This document shows positions 31,733 through 42,785 of a stretch of 64,000 nucleotides of DNA, in pieces. The stretch is from Mesostigma viride. Lineage: Eukaryota > Streptophyta > Mesostigmatophyceae > Mesostigmatales > Mesostigmataceae. The DNA lies in contig RPFO01000164.1 in assembly GCA_009746045.1 (NCBI GenBank), positions 1,252,996 through 1,316,995 of the forward strand. Direction: 5' to 3'. A model generated the notes under the pieces. The model was not told where the DNA came from. It did not search any database and saw only the letters and a list, made by a program, of their open reading frames with translations. Positions within the stretch are counted from its first letter, which is position 1; the number at the start of each line of letters is the position of its first letter. Made by a program: the position numbers and the translations under genes.

Positions 31733-34704
31733 CAGCTCATATAACTTTCATGCTTGGGCACCAAATTCGGCCGTGAATATCACAATCGCTTCGTCTTTCT
31801 CACGATATTTTCCCAACGCTATTACGCAATATCATGACGAGCAAACGCACCTCGACGCAGCGCAGCTTAGCGGCAGCGCTGAGCCCTGAAGCTCCGCAAG
31901 CAGCTACGCCTAGAGTTCCGCCGCCCGGCCTGGAAGGCAGCGGTACATGCACTTCCCAAGCTTTAGTGACCAGTACATTCGGCCCCTTCTTCGGCCTCTC
32001 CTGAGCCCAAGCTTGCGCAGTCGTCCCGCCGAGCCTGAGCCACCCAGCCAGCTTTACGATTTCCCCATCGACGAGCCACACTTGTGGCAAAAAGGTCCGA
32101 GTGACCAGCTGCACGCGTCCTGTTTCATGGGACGTGGGCTACGCAAGCTTTTGGAATTGTGCTACCAACTCATGAGTCGGGCGCGCGGGCCGCGGCGCCT
32201 TCGCCTGCCGTCATGGGTGGCAGCGTGACCGGTTTGGCTGCAAAGCTGCACATCTCCACCCGTCCCTACTTGCAACAAATCGCCCTTTGAGCACTCCCTC
32301 CTCGGACGCTCCGACGCCCAGATTTTTTCTCCCACCGCTGTGACCGACACCATCCGTCACCTCCTTCTTAGGGACTCCATCGACGGCAGCACGTACGACC
32401 CCCCTCGCTGCAGATATGTGGCAGCGATGGGCAGCACACTGGCTGCTGAGCTCCCTCACCTTTCCACCACCGTCACCTCCACCTCCACCCTGCTGGCCTC
32501 CACCTCCAAGTGCTGCCGCCTCCACCTCCACTGCCGACATCAAGACCCAGCTCCACGACATCGACAAAGCGCCTCCACGACCCCGCCATCGCCATGCATC
32601 GAGTGCCTGCAAAACACCGCAGGCCTTACCGCCCAGGCGGTTTAAGGGACATTGCCGCCAAGCCAGCCCCTGCTGGCGCCCGGCCGGCGATGAGCACTCC
32701 CCCACACACCTGGGCGGACATGCTGAAGCACCACACCACCTCCACCACCTCCACCATCGCGGCACAGCTCAAGCAACACACGCTCGACAGCTCCGCGAGG
32801 AGGCCAACCTAACCCAGCGCAGCCACAATTTCATCGTCAACTGAGCACTTCGACCAGCCGGCAGGTGAGAACTCGGAGACTCTTCTCATCATTGGCGCGA
32901 CATTCTTGCCCCCATGCAACTCACTGGTGAGCTGCGGATGTCGGCTGTCCACCTTCCCCGCGCGCGGGGTATAGGTTCGAAACCTCGTGGGGACAGTGCT
33001 GAGCAGGGATTATTTGGGAGGATCCGCCGGGGCACCGGTCGGACCTAATTTATCGCCTCGCGAGGTAGATATCGGACCTTCCCGGGATTAATATCGAACG
33101 GCCAGTGGACGGTCACCTCAGCGAGACTCAGCACGCCGGCTTCCGTTCAGGTCGCAACACAGTACAGGCGCTCTTCGCTACTCGCCGACTTGTGGAGGAA
33201 CTGCAACGCCTTCAGCCTGGTGAGTCCCCTTTGCACCTTGTGCTGGTGGACTTAATCAAAGCCTTCGATTCGGTTTTCTGGCGCCTGCGCTATGGGACAT
33301 CCTCGAGCTGTTCCGGATCCCCCGCCCCCTTATTGCTGTCATCCGCAACCTGTATGAGGGGTCCACCCCTTCGGTGCGCACTTCTTACGGGACCACGCCA
33401 CCATGCCCTTTACAGAAGGGTGTGTGGCCGGGCTGCGTGCTGTCGCCCTACCTGTTCATTATTGTGGTCGAATATACGTAATGATTCAGGCGCGCAAGCG
33501 ATTTGCCCGCATTGTGGGTAGGGAACCAGGGGTGCAGGTTGCCAACCACTTCTGGCATGGCGGAGCGGAAACGGAGATTCGGCTGGCGGACATCATCTAC
33601 GCAGACAACACCACCCTCTTCGAGGACACTGGGCACGTGCAGACATGGCTTGACTGCCTGGCTATCGAGGCCCGTGCAGTGGGGCTTGAGGTCAGCAAGA
33701 AGACGGAGGCTCATGGCGCTAATTGGGCTCACCCACCCACCGCCACCCCTCTATCTCCTTGACGGCTCTCGAGTCCTGTATCGCCCGGACCGCGTCAAGC
33801 TGCTGGGCAGCTTGCTTCCCAGCTGCGCGGCCGCTGATGTGGACCACCGCATCTCCCTCGCCTGGCATGCTTTACGCCATTACCGGCCGCCCTGTGGCGC
33901 AAGCCCCTTGGCAAGATCGAGAAACAGGACCTGTTTAAGGTCCTCGTCCTTCCTGTTCTTACGTATGGGGCCGAGACGTGGACCCTTGATTGAGCCGGCA
34001 CCGCCGACCTGGCCCGCAAGCTGGACGGCGCGGTCACCAACATGCTGCGATCCATTTTCAGAGTAGGATATGCTGCTCATGTCCGCAATGAGGACCTTTA
34101 ATTACCTTGGCATGCCATATAGTCACCAACACCATTAAGCAGCGGCGCCTGCAGCTCGTAGGGCACCTAGCTAGCTCGCACCAACCAGGTAGACACCTCA
34201 CCGGTGCCCCCCCGCGGGACTGCGACCAGCTCAGCCTGGCGGGGCGCCCTGGCCGGCACCTCCTGACGTGGGCCGGGCCCCATGATGTTAGACGCCGCAA
34301 GGCCCGCACCTGCGATCAAAGAACTGTAGCTAGTAAAGCCTGTAGAGGACATCAGGGGGCCTATAGGCCTCTCCGTGATTTGGAAGAAGATGATGGACAA
34401 GGCCAAGTGGGCCCAGGTCATAGAGGACAACGAGGCCCCCCCCGTGGGGAAGCGCCCGCGTGTGCAAACCCGCGGGAGGCACGCCAGACAGCTCCCCTAG
34501 GGTAGCGTGATGTTGTTTAGTTAGATATAGATGTTGTTGGTACTAGCTGATGTAGATAGATTAGACCGGTAGGACTGTTTGCACCCATCCACTGATCCAT
34601 CCATCGGGGTAAATGCTCCGTGACTCCCCAACGGGAGCACGAGTCTAATTAATTAATTAATTAATTAATTAATTAATTAATTAATTAATTAATTAATTAA
34701 TTAA
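31733..34704 (+). mobile_element. LINE pseudogene, 5' UTR to (ATTA)n tail, internally deleted
   Basis: It starts with the same 5' UTR as the minus-strand element at 38435-38575 (ACTTTCA, GCACCAAATT, CCGTGAATATCACAATCG) and a decayed ORF1 at 31833 (KRTSTQRSLAAA versus KRPSTQRSLAAA). The ORF1 remnant breaks off after the CCCCGCGCGCGGGG block near 32968; about 130 bp of unrelated filler follows, then ORF2 resumes inside the reverse transcriptase. Motif A reads VDLIKAFDSV (33250-33279) and motif C reads IYADNTTLF (near 33596), with Asn in place of the second catalytic Asp. The C-terminal part reads LTYGAETWTLD and HLLTWAGPHDV. It ends with hairpin TGCTCC...GGAGCA and an ATTA tail (34646-34704). 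No frame is intact. Confidence 0.85.
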
Positions 34705-34911
34705 TCCACCCCAAAGCCAGTGGCCGGGGGCTCCGCATGAGACCAAGTATGGTATTCACAGTTATTCGGGCGGTGAGTGCCCTGTAACTAGGTCAATTAG
34801 ATAAAGTAGCTACTCATGAGGACTTCTTACGTGAGGCAACTATGCCTGGACGCATGGCGATCCAACTTAAATGCTCACGCAACGCTGTCACGTGCTAAGT
34901 AATTCCATCCA
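34705..34911. other. Spacer between two LINE copies
   Basis: About 200 bp without coding signal. GAGGCAACTATGCCTGGACG (near 34833) has a near-copy at about 42752, so a small dispersed repeat is present. Confidence 0.5.
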
Positions 34912-36617
34912 TCCAACGTGCCCTGACGGAACCCCTGGCCGACCCCAACGAGCTGCCGCCGTTCACTGAGCTCGAGCTGAGCACCGCCGCCAAGCAACTC
35001 CGCTTCTATGCCGCCGTTGGACCTGACCAGCTAGCTCCCAGCCCCGGTGATTAAGCTGACGGCGCTCACGGGATTCCTGCTTGACGTCTGCAACCGGATC
35101 CTGCTTGCCGACGCGCCGCCGATTCCTGATCGAGTGGCAGCACAGCTACCGTATTATGCTGTACAAAAACAAAGGTTCCCCTGACGACCCCGCCAACTCC
35201 AGAGGAGTCTGCATCCAGAGAGCCGCACTCAAGTTGTTCATGCGCATGATCCTCAACCGCCTTCGTTCTGCTCTCGACTGTCACCTTGGGCAAAGTCAAA
35301 TGGGCTTCCGTCCTGGGCGCAACACCGTCATGGCCATCTTCGTCGCGCGTCGCCTCTTCGAGGAAAATTTTTTATTGCTTATCGCTTTCCTGCAACCTGG
35401 TGAGTTTCCCGCCATCTTGATCTTCGTCGACTTCATCAAGGCTTTTGATTCTGTCCTCTGGGACGCTCTATGGGCTGTACTTGCTCGCGCTCGCGTCCCC
35501 ACTCCCCTGATTACCGTCATCCGCACGCTGTATGAGGGGTCGACCACTTCGGTGCGCACTCAACACGGCATTACCCCGCCATGCCCACTGCAGACCGGCG
35601 TCTGCATGGCAGGGTTGCTTCCTGTCGCCGTACCTGTTTATTATTGTAGTGGATTATGTTATGCGCCAGGCACGCATGCTCGCTTTGCTAGCATTGCAGG
35701 CCGTGCCCCTGGCCAAGCCGAGCGATCACGAACGAGCTTGGAGAAGGGGGGCCGACTAACAAGCAGCATTTACTAGCTGACCTTATTTATGCCGACGACA
35801 TCACGCTCATCGAGAAGCCGGAGTCTGCCCAACAGTTTGGCTGGACTGCCTGGCGCTCGAGGCTCGGGCGGTTGGTCTAGAAATCAGCCCCAAAACGGAG
35901 GCCCTGGCCCTCGGCATGGCAGGGCCCCCACCCACACTCCGCCTCTTAGACGATGCCGAGGTCAACTACCCTCCTTCAGGCCGCTTCAAGCTGCTCGGCA
36001 GTTGGCTTCCCGACTGCGAGGACGACTTGACGACACGGATCGGCATGGCGTGGGCGCACCTCCATGACCAGTGACCGCCGCTGGTGGAGCAACCCCGCCC
36101 TACCCCGGATCGTCAAGCGTGACCTCTTCAAGGTCGTCATTCTGACGATCCTGACCTACGGCGCCGAGACCTGGACACTGACGCAGGAGCTGGAGCAACG
36201 ACTCGACGGCGCCGTCACCAAGATGCTGCGCAAGGCCCTTAACATCCCCTTTGGTTTGCACATTAGTAATGAGGATTTGTATGCTGATTTGCCCTATGTT
36301 TCCCACAATATTAGGCACAGGCGCCTGGGCCTAGCCGGGCACCTGGCCCGCACAGATCAGGTAGATACATCAGATAGACTAGCTGGCACCAAGCGGCGCC
36401 CAGCCTGGGCGATATGTCCTCACCTGGCGTACCCCCGGCCGCGCGCGGCAGGGCCGCCACCCGTGGACTTTTCATGATAGACTCGGCATGGACATGTGCT
36501 ACACTAGACGTGACAGGCTCACACCCGGGCAGCCTAGATCCTGGTTTGTCTGTAATTTAATCCATCGTAATTATCCATCGTGGTTCGCAGTCACGTATAA
36601 ATAAATAAATTCATCCA
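34912..36617 (+). mobile_element. 5'-truncated LINE with most of the reverse transcriptase
   Basis: Contains RT segments in order: GFRPGRNTVMAIF, motif A FVDFIKAFDSVLW (near 35421-35460), TLYEGSTTSVRTQHG, then after a frame break GCFLSPYLFIIVVDYVMRQA (motif B/B'), after another break LIYADDITLIE with intact catalytic YADD (35788-35799), and LTYGAETWTLTQELEQRLDG. At least three frame changes and a stop near 35776 show it is dead, yet it is the only copy here with YADD preserved. It ends in a short AAATA tail (36596-36610) that abuts the tail of the opposite-strand element. Confidence 0.85.
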
Positions 36618-38600
36618 TTGAATTGAATTGAATTGTAACATAACTCCGTTGGGAGTATATGTAGCACATAGCCCCTGAGAGGGGGCACATGGCCTATCAT
36701 ACATCCTAAGCTACTTCCTGCAAGGGTGGGGATGTAAAGGACCCTTGCTCTAGGTGCACCAGGGCACTTGCATCCCCATGATCTTCAAGCTATGCCCAGC
36801 GAAGGGGAAGCCTGTCATGGGGGGGAAGATCAGCATAGCTATACCAAAAAGCTAGGGCATGGCGTCTCAGCAGAGAGTTACTCCCTGCATGGGCACTGCA
36901 TAATTAAATAAAGCTAGGCATCATCTGGAGGGTGGCTCATCATAGGCACACATGTACATGACTAAAAAGGCTAGGCCTAAGCTGGTATAGTGCCTGTAGT
37001 AGGCGGGCATGTACAAGGCCACTGTCTAACTATTCTACACTACTGCTGTATTCCCCTAGGCTGGGGCTGGAGTTGCTGGGGCCGCTGTGGTCGAGGGGGT
37101 CGCTTGCCAGGGCTTGTGGCTGACGTAGATGGCCGCCCCCTTCCAGTACACCGGCTGGCCCGCCTTGGTCTGCCGGAGCTGGATGTAGGTCGGCCATAGC
37201 TCCCGTCGCCGTTGTTGCTGTGCCAGGGTCAAGTCGTCGTCCACGGTGAAGGGAGTATTCGCGAGCCGCTTGCGGCGTCTGAGAAACGAAATCTTGTCCG
37301 CTGGGCTATCAAAGATGAGAAGAAGCGGAGGCGCCCCTGCCTTACCCCGCGCGCGGGGGAGGCGGTGGGCGGTCAGCTTGATCTCACCAAGAAGGCCCAT
37401 GCGTGCAAGGATTTTGCTCTCAAACGCACGTGCAAGCTTCTCGGAATTCTCACCTTCTTCCATGTCCAAGTTCTTGAGTATGGCGTTGACGCTGCGCTTG
37501 GCGAGCTCGGCCTCCTCGCGGAGGTCAAGCGTCTGCCGCTGGAGCTGGGCTGCGACGGCGGAGGTGGTGGAGGTGGTATGTTGCTTAAGCATGTCCGCCC
37601 AGGTCGTGATGGGAGGAGCATCGCCGGCCGGGCCAGCCGAGGCTGGCTTGGCGGCAATGTCCTTCACTGCCTGGGCGGTGAGGCCTGCCGTGTTCTGCAA
37701 GACCTCGATAGCGATTGCATTATCCTTGAGGCGCTGGTCGATGTCGCGGAGCTGGGCGGTGATGGAGTCGGAGGAGGGGATGGCGGCGGTGGAGGAGGCG
37801 AGGAGGGTGGAGGTGGCGGTGGAAATGGTGGAGAGGAGGGGGAGCTCGGCAGCCAACGTGCTGCCCATGGCCGCCACATCTGCAGCGATGGGGGCCACGT
37901 GCTGCTCGAGGGCCTCCTTGAGGAGTGAGCGGATGGAGGCTTCGGTTAGGGTGGTGGTGAGGGGCTTTGGGGGCCAAAGCTCCTCGATGGAGCGTCCAAG
38001 GAGGGAAAAGAGGGCGAATTGCTGAATGTGGGGGCGGCGGGCGTTGGGGACGGCCCTGTCGAAATCGCGCCTCTGGAGGGAGGCATCGACAAGGCGACCT
38101 TGGTGGGAAAGCTGCCTGCATAGTTCTATAAGAGAGGCACGCGTCCCGAAAAACACGTAGCCCAGGATGCGTTCGGGTGTGAGCTTGTCAAAAAAGCCGG
38201 GCTGGCTGGCGTCAAAGTCGTACTCGTCCAGCAGCCCGTCAGGGCGACTGCGCTTGGGTTCGGGCGACGCTGCTGGCGAAGCGGGCGCAGCAGGGGGCTG
38301 GACGATCACTAGAGCTTGGCTAGTGGCGCCGCTGCCTTCTGGGCCGGTGGGCGAAGCGGCAGCCGGAGCTGCAGGCGTATTTTCATTGCCGAGCGCAGCC
38401 GCCAGGCTGCGTTGCGTCGATGGGCGTTTGCTCATCGTATATTGCGTAATAGCTTTGGGAAATTATATCAGCATGTGCGTCGTAGAAAGACGCATCGATT
38501 GTGATATTCACGGCTAAATTTGGTGCTCAAACGTGAAAGTTATGAGCGCCGCCGTCAGCCATGGCTATCTCGTGGCTCGTGGCTTTTCATTCATCCACCC
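36618..38600 (-). mobile_element. ORF1-only (non-autonomous) LINE derivative
   Basis: Minus-strand element: 5' UTR (about 38575-38436), intact ORF1 (38435-37056), then about 400 bp of 3' UTR ending in two hairpins (plus strand ACTCCGTTGGGAGT and CCCCTGAGAGGGG) and an (AATTG)n tail at 36618-36639. No ORF2/reverse transcriptase lies between ORF1 and the 3' end. The same ORF1-to-3'UTR arrangement recurs at 40965-41814, so this looks like a subfamily and not a one-off deletion. Confidence 0.75.
37056..38435 (-). CDS. LINE ORF1 protein (459 aa), intact
   Basis: Begins MSKRPSTQRSLAAALGN. N-terminal 80 residues are Pro/Ala/Ser-rich. A Ser/Thr/Ala-rich central part with heptad-like spacing follows (residues about 165-310), then a basic-acidic C-terminal domain: IKLTAHRLPRARGKAG, LLLIFDSPADKISFLRRR and TVDDDLTLAQQQRRRELWPT, then VYWKGAAIYV. 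This C-terminal pattern is common in LINE ORF1 proteins that bind RNA as chaperones. The frame is fully open, unlike every reverse-transcriptase copy here, which suggests recent insertion or retained function in trans. The fragment at 41470-41814 is the same protein in decay. Confidence 0.75.
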   Translation of the reverse strand: MSKRPSTQRSLAAALGNENTPAAPAAASPTGPEGSGATSQALVIVQPPAAPASPAASPEPKRSRPDGLLDEYDFDASQPGFFDKLTPERILGYVFFGTRASLIELCRQLSHQGRLVDASLQRRDFDRAVPNARRPHIQQFALFSLLGRSIEELWPPKPLTTTLTEASIRSLLKEALEQHVAPIAADVAAMGSTLAAELPLLSTISTATSTLLASSTAAIPSSDSITAQLRDIDQRLKDNAIAIEVLQNTAGLTAQAVKDIAAKPASAGPAGDAPPITTWADMLKQHTTSTTSAVAAQLQRQTLDLREEAELAKRSVNAILKNLDMEEGENSEKLARAFESKILARMGLLGEIKLTAHRLPRARGKAGAPPLLLIFDSPADKISFLRRRKRLANTPFTVDDDLTLAQQQRRRELWPTYIQLRQTKAGQPVYWKGAAIYVSHKPWQATPSTTAAPATPAPA

Positions 38601-38602
38601 AC

Positions 38603-38690
38603 CCATTAATTAATTAATTAGGAACATCACTCCGTTGGGAGTCAATGTAGCACATATCCCTGAGAAGGGGCATATGGCTTTTAAGGGGAC
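38603..38690 (-). mobile_element. Solo LINE 3' end with (TAAT)n tail
   Basis: Only the terminal ~55 bp is left: ACTCCGTTGGGAGT, ATGTAGCACATA and CCCTGAGAAGGG (plus strand). An ATTA tail lies on the left side. The ORF1-only element sits immediately against this tail. Confidence 0.7.
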
Positions 38691-38705
38691 GTGCGCCCGC
38701 CGAAT

Positions 38706-38721
38706 TTTTTGGCGCCAAAAA
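38706..38721. promoter_or_regulatory. E2F-like palindrome TTTTTGGCGCCAAAAA
   Basis: A perfect 16-bp palindrome matching the double E2F/DP site (TTTSGCGC in both directions). It is about 430 bp upstream of the ATG of the PHD-finger gene and just outside the LINE debris. CG-rich TATTCGCGG follows at 38722. Assignment to that gene is positional inference. Confidence 0.35.
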
Positions 38722-39152
38722 TATTCGCGGTACCGCCGTGAAGTGAAAAGTGGGTGCACGGTGCGCGCATCCCTTGCGGAAGTGGCCATGGCGACTGCGT
38801 TTAGGCGAAACTAGCAATGTAGGGCTAGAGAAATGCAAAAAAAATGCTCGAATGTTGGAGACGATGATTTAATGATGTTGGGTTGTGGCGGCAAGTTGCT
38901 GGTTTACAATATCGCTGCTTTCTTTTACTGCCATCGGCATGGGGGGTAAACTGCATTTTTTGGTCGCGCGGAATAAAATAGAATTCGTGATAGCGGCAGT
39001 GAATTCGCAGTTTTGGGGGGCTTTTTGACCGTAAACGATGCATTAATATCGGTAGCATTGAATTCCAAACCAAACTGGTGCTTTTTGCTACATTTTCGGC
39101 TATTCTCGGTAAGTAATTCTTCAGGCCTGCGCAGTGCATGTCGGAACCTTCC

Positions 39153-40460
39153 ATGGAAGAACGGCCGTTGTTGCGCGCCTGGGCGAGGGATCTGCGAGGG
39201 ACAGGTATAGATTTGTCGCGAATGTTATGTGCTATCAGTTCTTTCTTCTATGAGCTCATCGTTCGAAGTTTTTTTCGTTCTTTTTGGGCAGTTTCCGCCA
39301 GCTAGCTCGCCGTTGCTTGCCGTGGTGTTGTCGAATACCTGGCAGCTTTAGATTGTTTTCGCTGACGTCGTGGTCAGTGCCGCTTCAGTCGAAGCCTATA
39401 TCTTCTCGGGAAGGTTTAAGGCATTTCATAAAACGTGTTCTGGCAAGGATGTTGTGCGTATGGACGCTTCTTGTTGTGTGAGAGTTACGCACCCTCTCTT
39501 CGCAGCGGCATCACAGCGCTCATGCGCTGGAGGGCCGCCAATGGTTTCTTTCCATTTTATCGTGCAGGGGAGGAAGTGTTTTATTGACGATCATGTTGGA
39601 GATATTGCATTTGTGTGACTGCATGTAGATAGCTACCACCATTGGTTTATTTGAGCTTTCCCTTGATATCATCATGTGAAAAGACTGCAATGTGCTGAGC
39701 CAACCATGGTTGACTGCATGCAAGCTTTGTATGCCATGATCTCCTTGGTTCCTTGCCCTCCATAGTTCCAGTTTGTTGCCCATCTCAGGTAGGGCAGTTC
39801 AGGAGTTGTTGCTGTGTTGATTAGCTTGGTTGGCATCAACCTTACACTCTAATCTGGGAGAAACATAGAAAATGCTGGTAAGGCATTTTAGTGCCATCAT
39901 CATTATTGCTATTCACATGCTTATAAGTCTGGCCATGCTCGAGGGACGGTTAAGGGGTATGAGGTGTGTGGCCAACCCTGTGTACTTCATAACATATTCA
40001 GCATGTATTTGATGCATGTTGGATGGCATGTAAAGTGTATTTGTGTTAACTTGGTTACTGAGTGGTCAAGAAGACGCTAGAGTACAAGGCTGAGGCAGCC
40101 CGGGCGTGGTATGTGAAGCGTGGCCATCGCTGGGATGAGGGCAAGGTAGATGCCCAGAGGGGCCAGGTCACCTACAGCAAGGGGGTGCACTATGGGGGTG
40201 TGGGGGCTGCTACTGGGGGGGCGGGGGCGGGCAGCAATGAGGATGATGATGACACTGCACACATCCCTTGCTTGCGCTGCTCTAAGACCGATGCATCTGA
40301 TGATGACCCTTTCTTGCTGTGCAGCACACCCGGGTGCGATGGGGGGCTCCACCTGAGCTGCACGGTCCCTCTCCTGCCCAGCGTACCTGATGGGGACTGG
40401 TTCTGCCCAGTTTGCTGTGGGGAAGACTGTGATGATGGCAGTGATAGTGACAGTGACTAG
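39153..40460 (+). CDS. Small PHD-finger protein, two exons
   Basis: Model: exon 1 39153-39204 (starts MEERPLLRAWARDLRGT), intron 39205-40062, exon 2 40063-40460. The split codon joins in frame, giving 149 residues. The C-terminal half is a PHD zinc finger in Cys4-His-Cys3 order: CLRC, then LLC...GCDGGLH, LSC and WFCPVC. PHD fingers commonly read histone H3 tails. An acidic loop (NEDDDD) precedes it and an Asp/Ser tail (CDDGSDSDSD) closes it. Residues about 20-45 (YKAEAARAWYVKRGHRW) are basic and helical. Exon 2 is well supported; exon 1 rests on a single ATG, donor and phase match. It could be a complete small chromatin reader or a captured fragment of a larger protein. Confidence 0.6.
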
Positions 40461-40964
40461 TATAATGGACGCCCAGGTGGCATGCTGCCAAAGAGCATAA
40501 CTTCCACACCGCTTGTCCAAATGCAGCCAGATTTTGCCAGCGTGTGTGTCGATGACTAATGGAATTTTGAATATCATGTTTGGCCCATTTCACATGTGTT
40601 TGGTATTTTATTATTTTTGGCATGTGTGAAAAACAGCGTTTTTGTACTTGCAAGAGCATAAAAATTCTAAAGCATGTCAGATATGGGTTGTGAGTGGCTC
40701 TAATTGTTGGCCACCCACGACCTGCTTGGGCAATATCTTCCTGGCCTGAATTGATGTGTGCATTGGCTGGGGCATACTGTGCCCTAATTAGCGTCTTTTT
40801 CTATTTTTAGCGCGATACCGGCGCGTGGTTGGGGGTAGAACCTTCAATGAATGCATGGATAACTCACTAAACATGTTATTTAGGGCCCCTAATCATGGCT
40901 GGGCATAATTCAATTGAATTCATATTGAAAACAGTGTATTCCAGTTTTGGGGGGTTTTGGTGGC
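40461..40964. other. Intergenic, nothing recognised
   Basis: About 500 bp after the PHD gene. Moderately AT-rich, no long frame. TTCAATTGAATTCATATTGAA near 40909 may be a relic tail of the ORF1-only element that follows. Confidence 0.5.
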
Positions 40965-41814
40965 ACACCTCCCCTTAATACATTCTAGGCTACTTCCTGC
41001 AATGAGGGTGGGAATGTAAGCGACCCTTGCTCTAGGTGCACCAAGGCACCTGCACCCTCATAATCTTCACACTATGCCCAGCTAAGGGGGAGTATGTTAT
41101 GTGGGGGAAGATCATCATGGCTATACAAGAGCTAGGACATGGCTTCTCTACAGAGAGCATCTCTCTGCATGGCATAGCATGGCGAAATTCTTAATGCAAC
41201 ATCCATGGGGGTCCCGTTATAGGCATGGCTTGGCTAAATTCTGTAGGCAACAACCATGGGGGCCATTATCAGTATGGGCGCACATGCGCGTGGGCCACAT
41301 GCTAGGCTAAGCCTGACTAATCTACACTACTGGTATGAATTCCCTAGTCTGAGGTGGCAGGAGGGGGCTGCCAGGGCTTGTGGTCAACGTGGATGACCGC
41401 CCCCCTCCAGTATACCGGCTTCCCCCTTGCGCTCTGCCGGAGCTGAAGGTAGGTCGGCCATGCTTGTGGTCAACGTGGATGACCGCCCCCCTCCAGTATA
41501 CCGGCTTCGCGTCGCCGCTGTTGCTGGGCCAGGGTCAAGTCGTCGTCCAGCGTGAAGCGAGTCCTCGAGAGCTTTTTGCGGCATTTAAGGAACGACAGCT
41601 TGTCCGCCATGTACTTAAAGGTGAGGAGCACGGGGGCCGGGCCAGCCTTCCCCCGCGCGCGGGGGAGGCGGACAGCCGACATGTCCAGCTCACCAGTGAG
41701 TAACATGGGGGCAAGAATGGCGCGCTTAAATGCCTCAAGAAGGCTCGTGGAGGTCTCACCTGCCGGCTGGTCGAAGTGCTTGACGATGACATTGTGGCTG
41801 CGCCGGATCCATCC
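40965..41814 (-). mobile_element. Second ORF1-only LINE copy, 5'-truncated
   Basis: The 3' UTR (40965-41345) aligns with 36700-37055 over blocks such as GCTACTTCCTGCAA, CCCTTGCTCTAGGTGCACCA and CTATGCCCAGC. The ORF1 part (41346-41814) reads VRLPRARGKAGPAPVLLTFK then DDDLTLAQQQRRR, with an internal duplication of the VNVDDRPPPVY segment (plus strand 41385 and 41469). The upstream end is cut where a plus-strand LINE tail begins at 41815. Confidence 0.75.
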
Positions 41815-41885
41815 ACCCATCGGGGTTGATACTCCGTGACTCCCCACTGGGAGCACGAGTTTCATTAATCAATTAATTCATTCAT
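41803..41885 (+). mobile_element. Plus-strand LINE 3' terminal fragment
   Basis: GGATCCATCCACCCATCGGGGT, ACTCCGTGACTCCCCA and CTGGGAGCACGAG parallel 34596-34645, followed by an ATTAAT/TTCATT tail. It shares a boundary with the opposite-strand ORF1 fragment. Confidence 0.65.
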
Positions 41886-42069
41886 TGCAAGCAATCTTTA
41901 TATAAAATTAGCTAGTATATACAGAAGGGAAAAGCAGGCAGTTCACGATCTTAGGGTTGTGGGTGAACCCTGGGTGTGCCCCTAAAACCCCGCAGGCTCC
42001 GGGAGAAGCAATTATATTCTCATGGGCTATCGGGGGTTAGCATGCAACCTACCCCCACACCCGTCATCA

Positions 42070-42272
42070 TTGCCAAGTGTACAGTCATCTTGGATAGTCC
42101 GGATGACGCGGAGTTGCTGTCTGAGACTCCAGACCTGGGCGAGTGAGGCGTGCCACTTGCCTTCGCAGGTGAAGTATCCGCGTAGAAAAGTACTTCATCG
42201 GGTACTCCGTGGCATGCCTTCAGTGCATGTTCACGCACTCACTCACTTACTTACTTACTTACTTACTTACGA
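42070..42272 (+). mobile_element. Second copy of the (TTAC)n-tailed SINE-like element
   Basis: Shares TACAGT...GTCCGGATGA at the head and GTACTCCGTGGCATGCCTT near the end with the complement of 31492-31675, and ends in ACTCACTTACTTAC repeats (42236-42272). It carries an internal segment the first copy lacks or has lost. No target duplication could be confirmed. Confidence 0.6.
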
Positions 42273-42785
42273 TCTCGGGGCAGGGAGTGCTACTTGGATT
42301 GCAGTGACATGGCCTGTGTGCCGGCCGTTACCTGGCCACAAGGTAGCACGAACATATTCTGCACTGGTTTTCTCCTTGATATTCAGTCGAGAGATCCCTT
42401 GATGCCCCGGCTGGCCTATATATAGGACCATTTGACTGTCATTCTTACCGTAGGAGATAGATAGCGCCATGCATCACTGCCGAGCCGGTCTGACTCCTAC
42501 TGCAGACATGTCAGGGGAAATATTGTTCATGCCACACCATGCATGACAAGGGTGAGATGTTGAAGGCCAGGACATGGAGCCCACGGGAATCAGAGGAACA
42601 CGGCAAGCGCGACTAGTTATTCTCGTCAATACCTCACCCTAGGAGGAACGGCCGGTAGACTACGCGGATCATCACACATACATGCGTCTTCCGCTGGTTG
42701 TGTTGTATCTTTGATAAGGGTGCTCTATGGCGACACACACTCATGTTAAGTGAGACAACTATGCCTGGACTCATGTGAGTACATT
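42273..42785. other. Spacer downstream of the ROK kinase, nothing firm
   Basis: About 510 bp without coding signal. GAGACAACTATGCCTGGACT near 42752 resembles 34833. It contains the 3' untranslated region of the minus-strand kinase. Confidence 0.5.
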
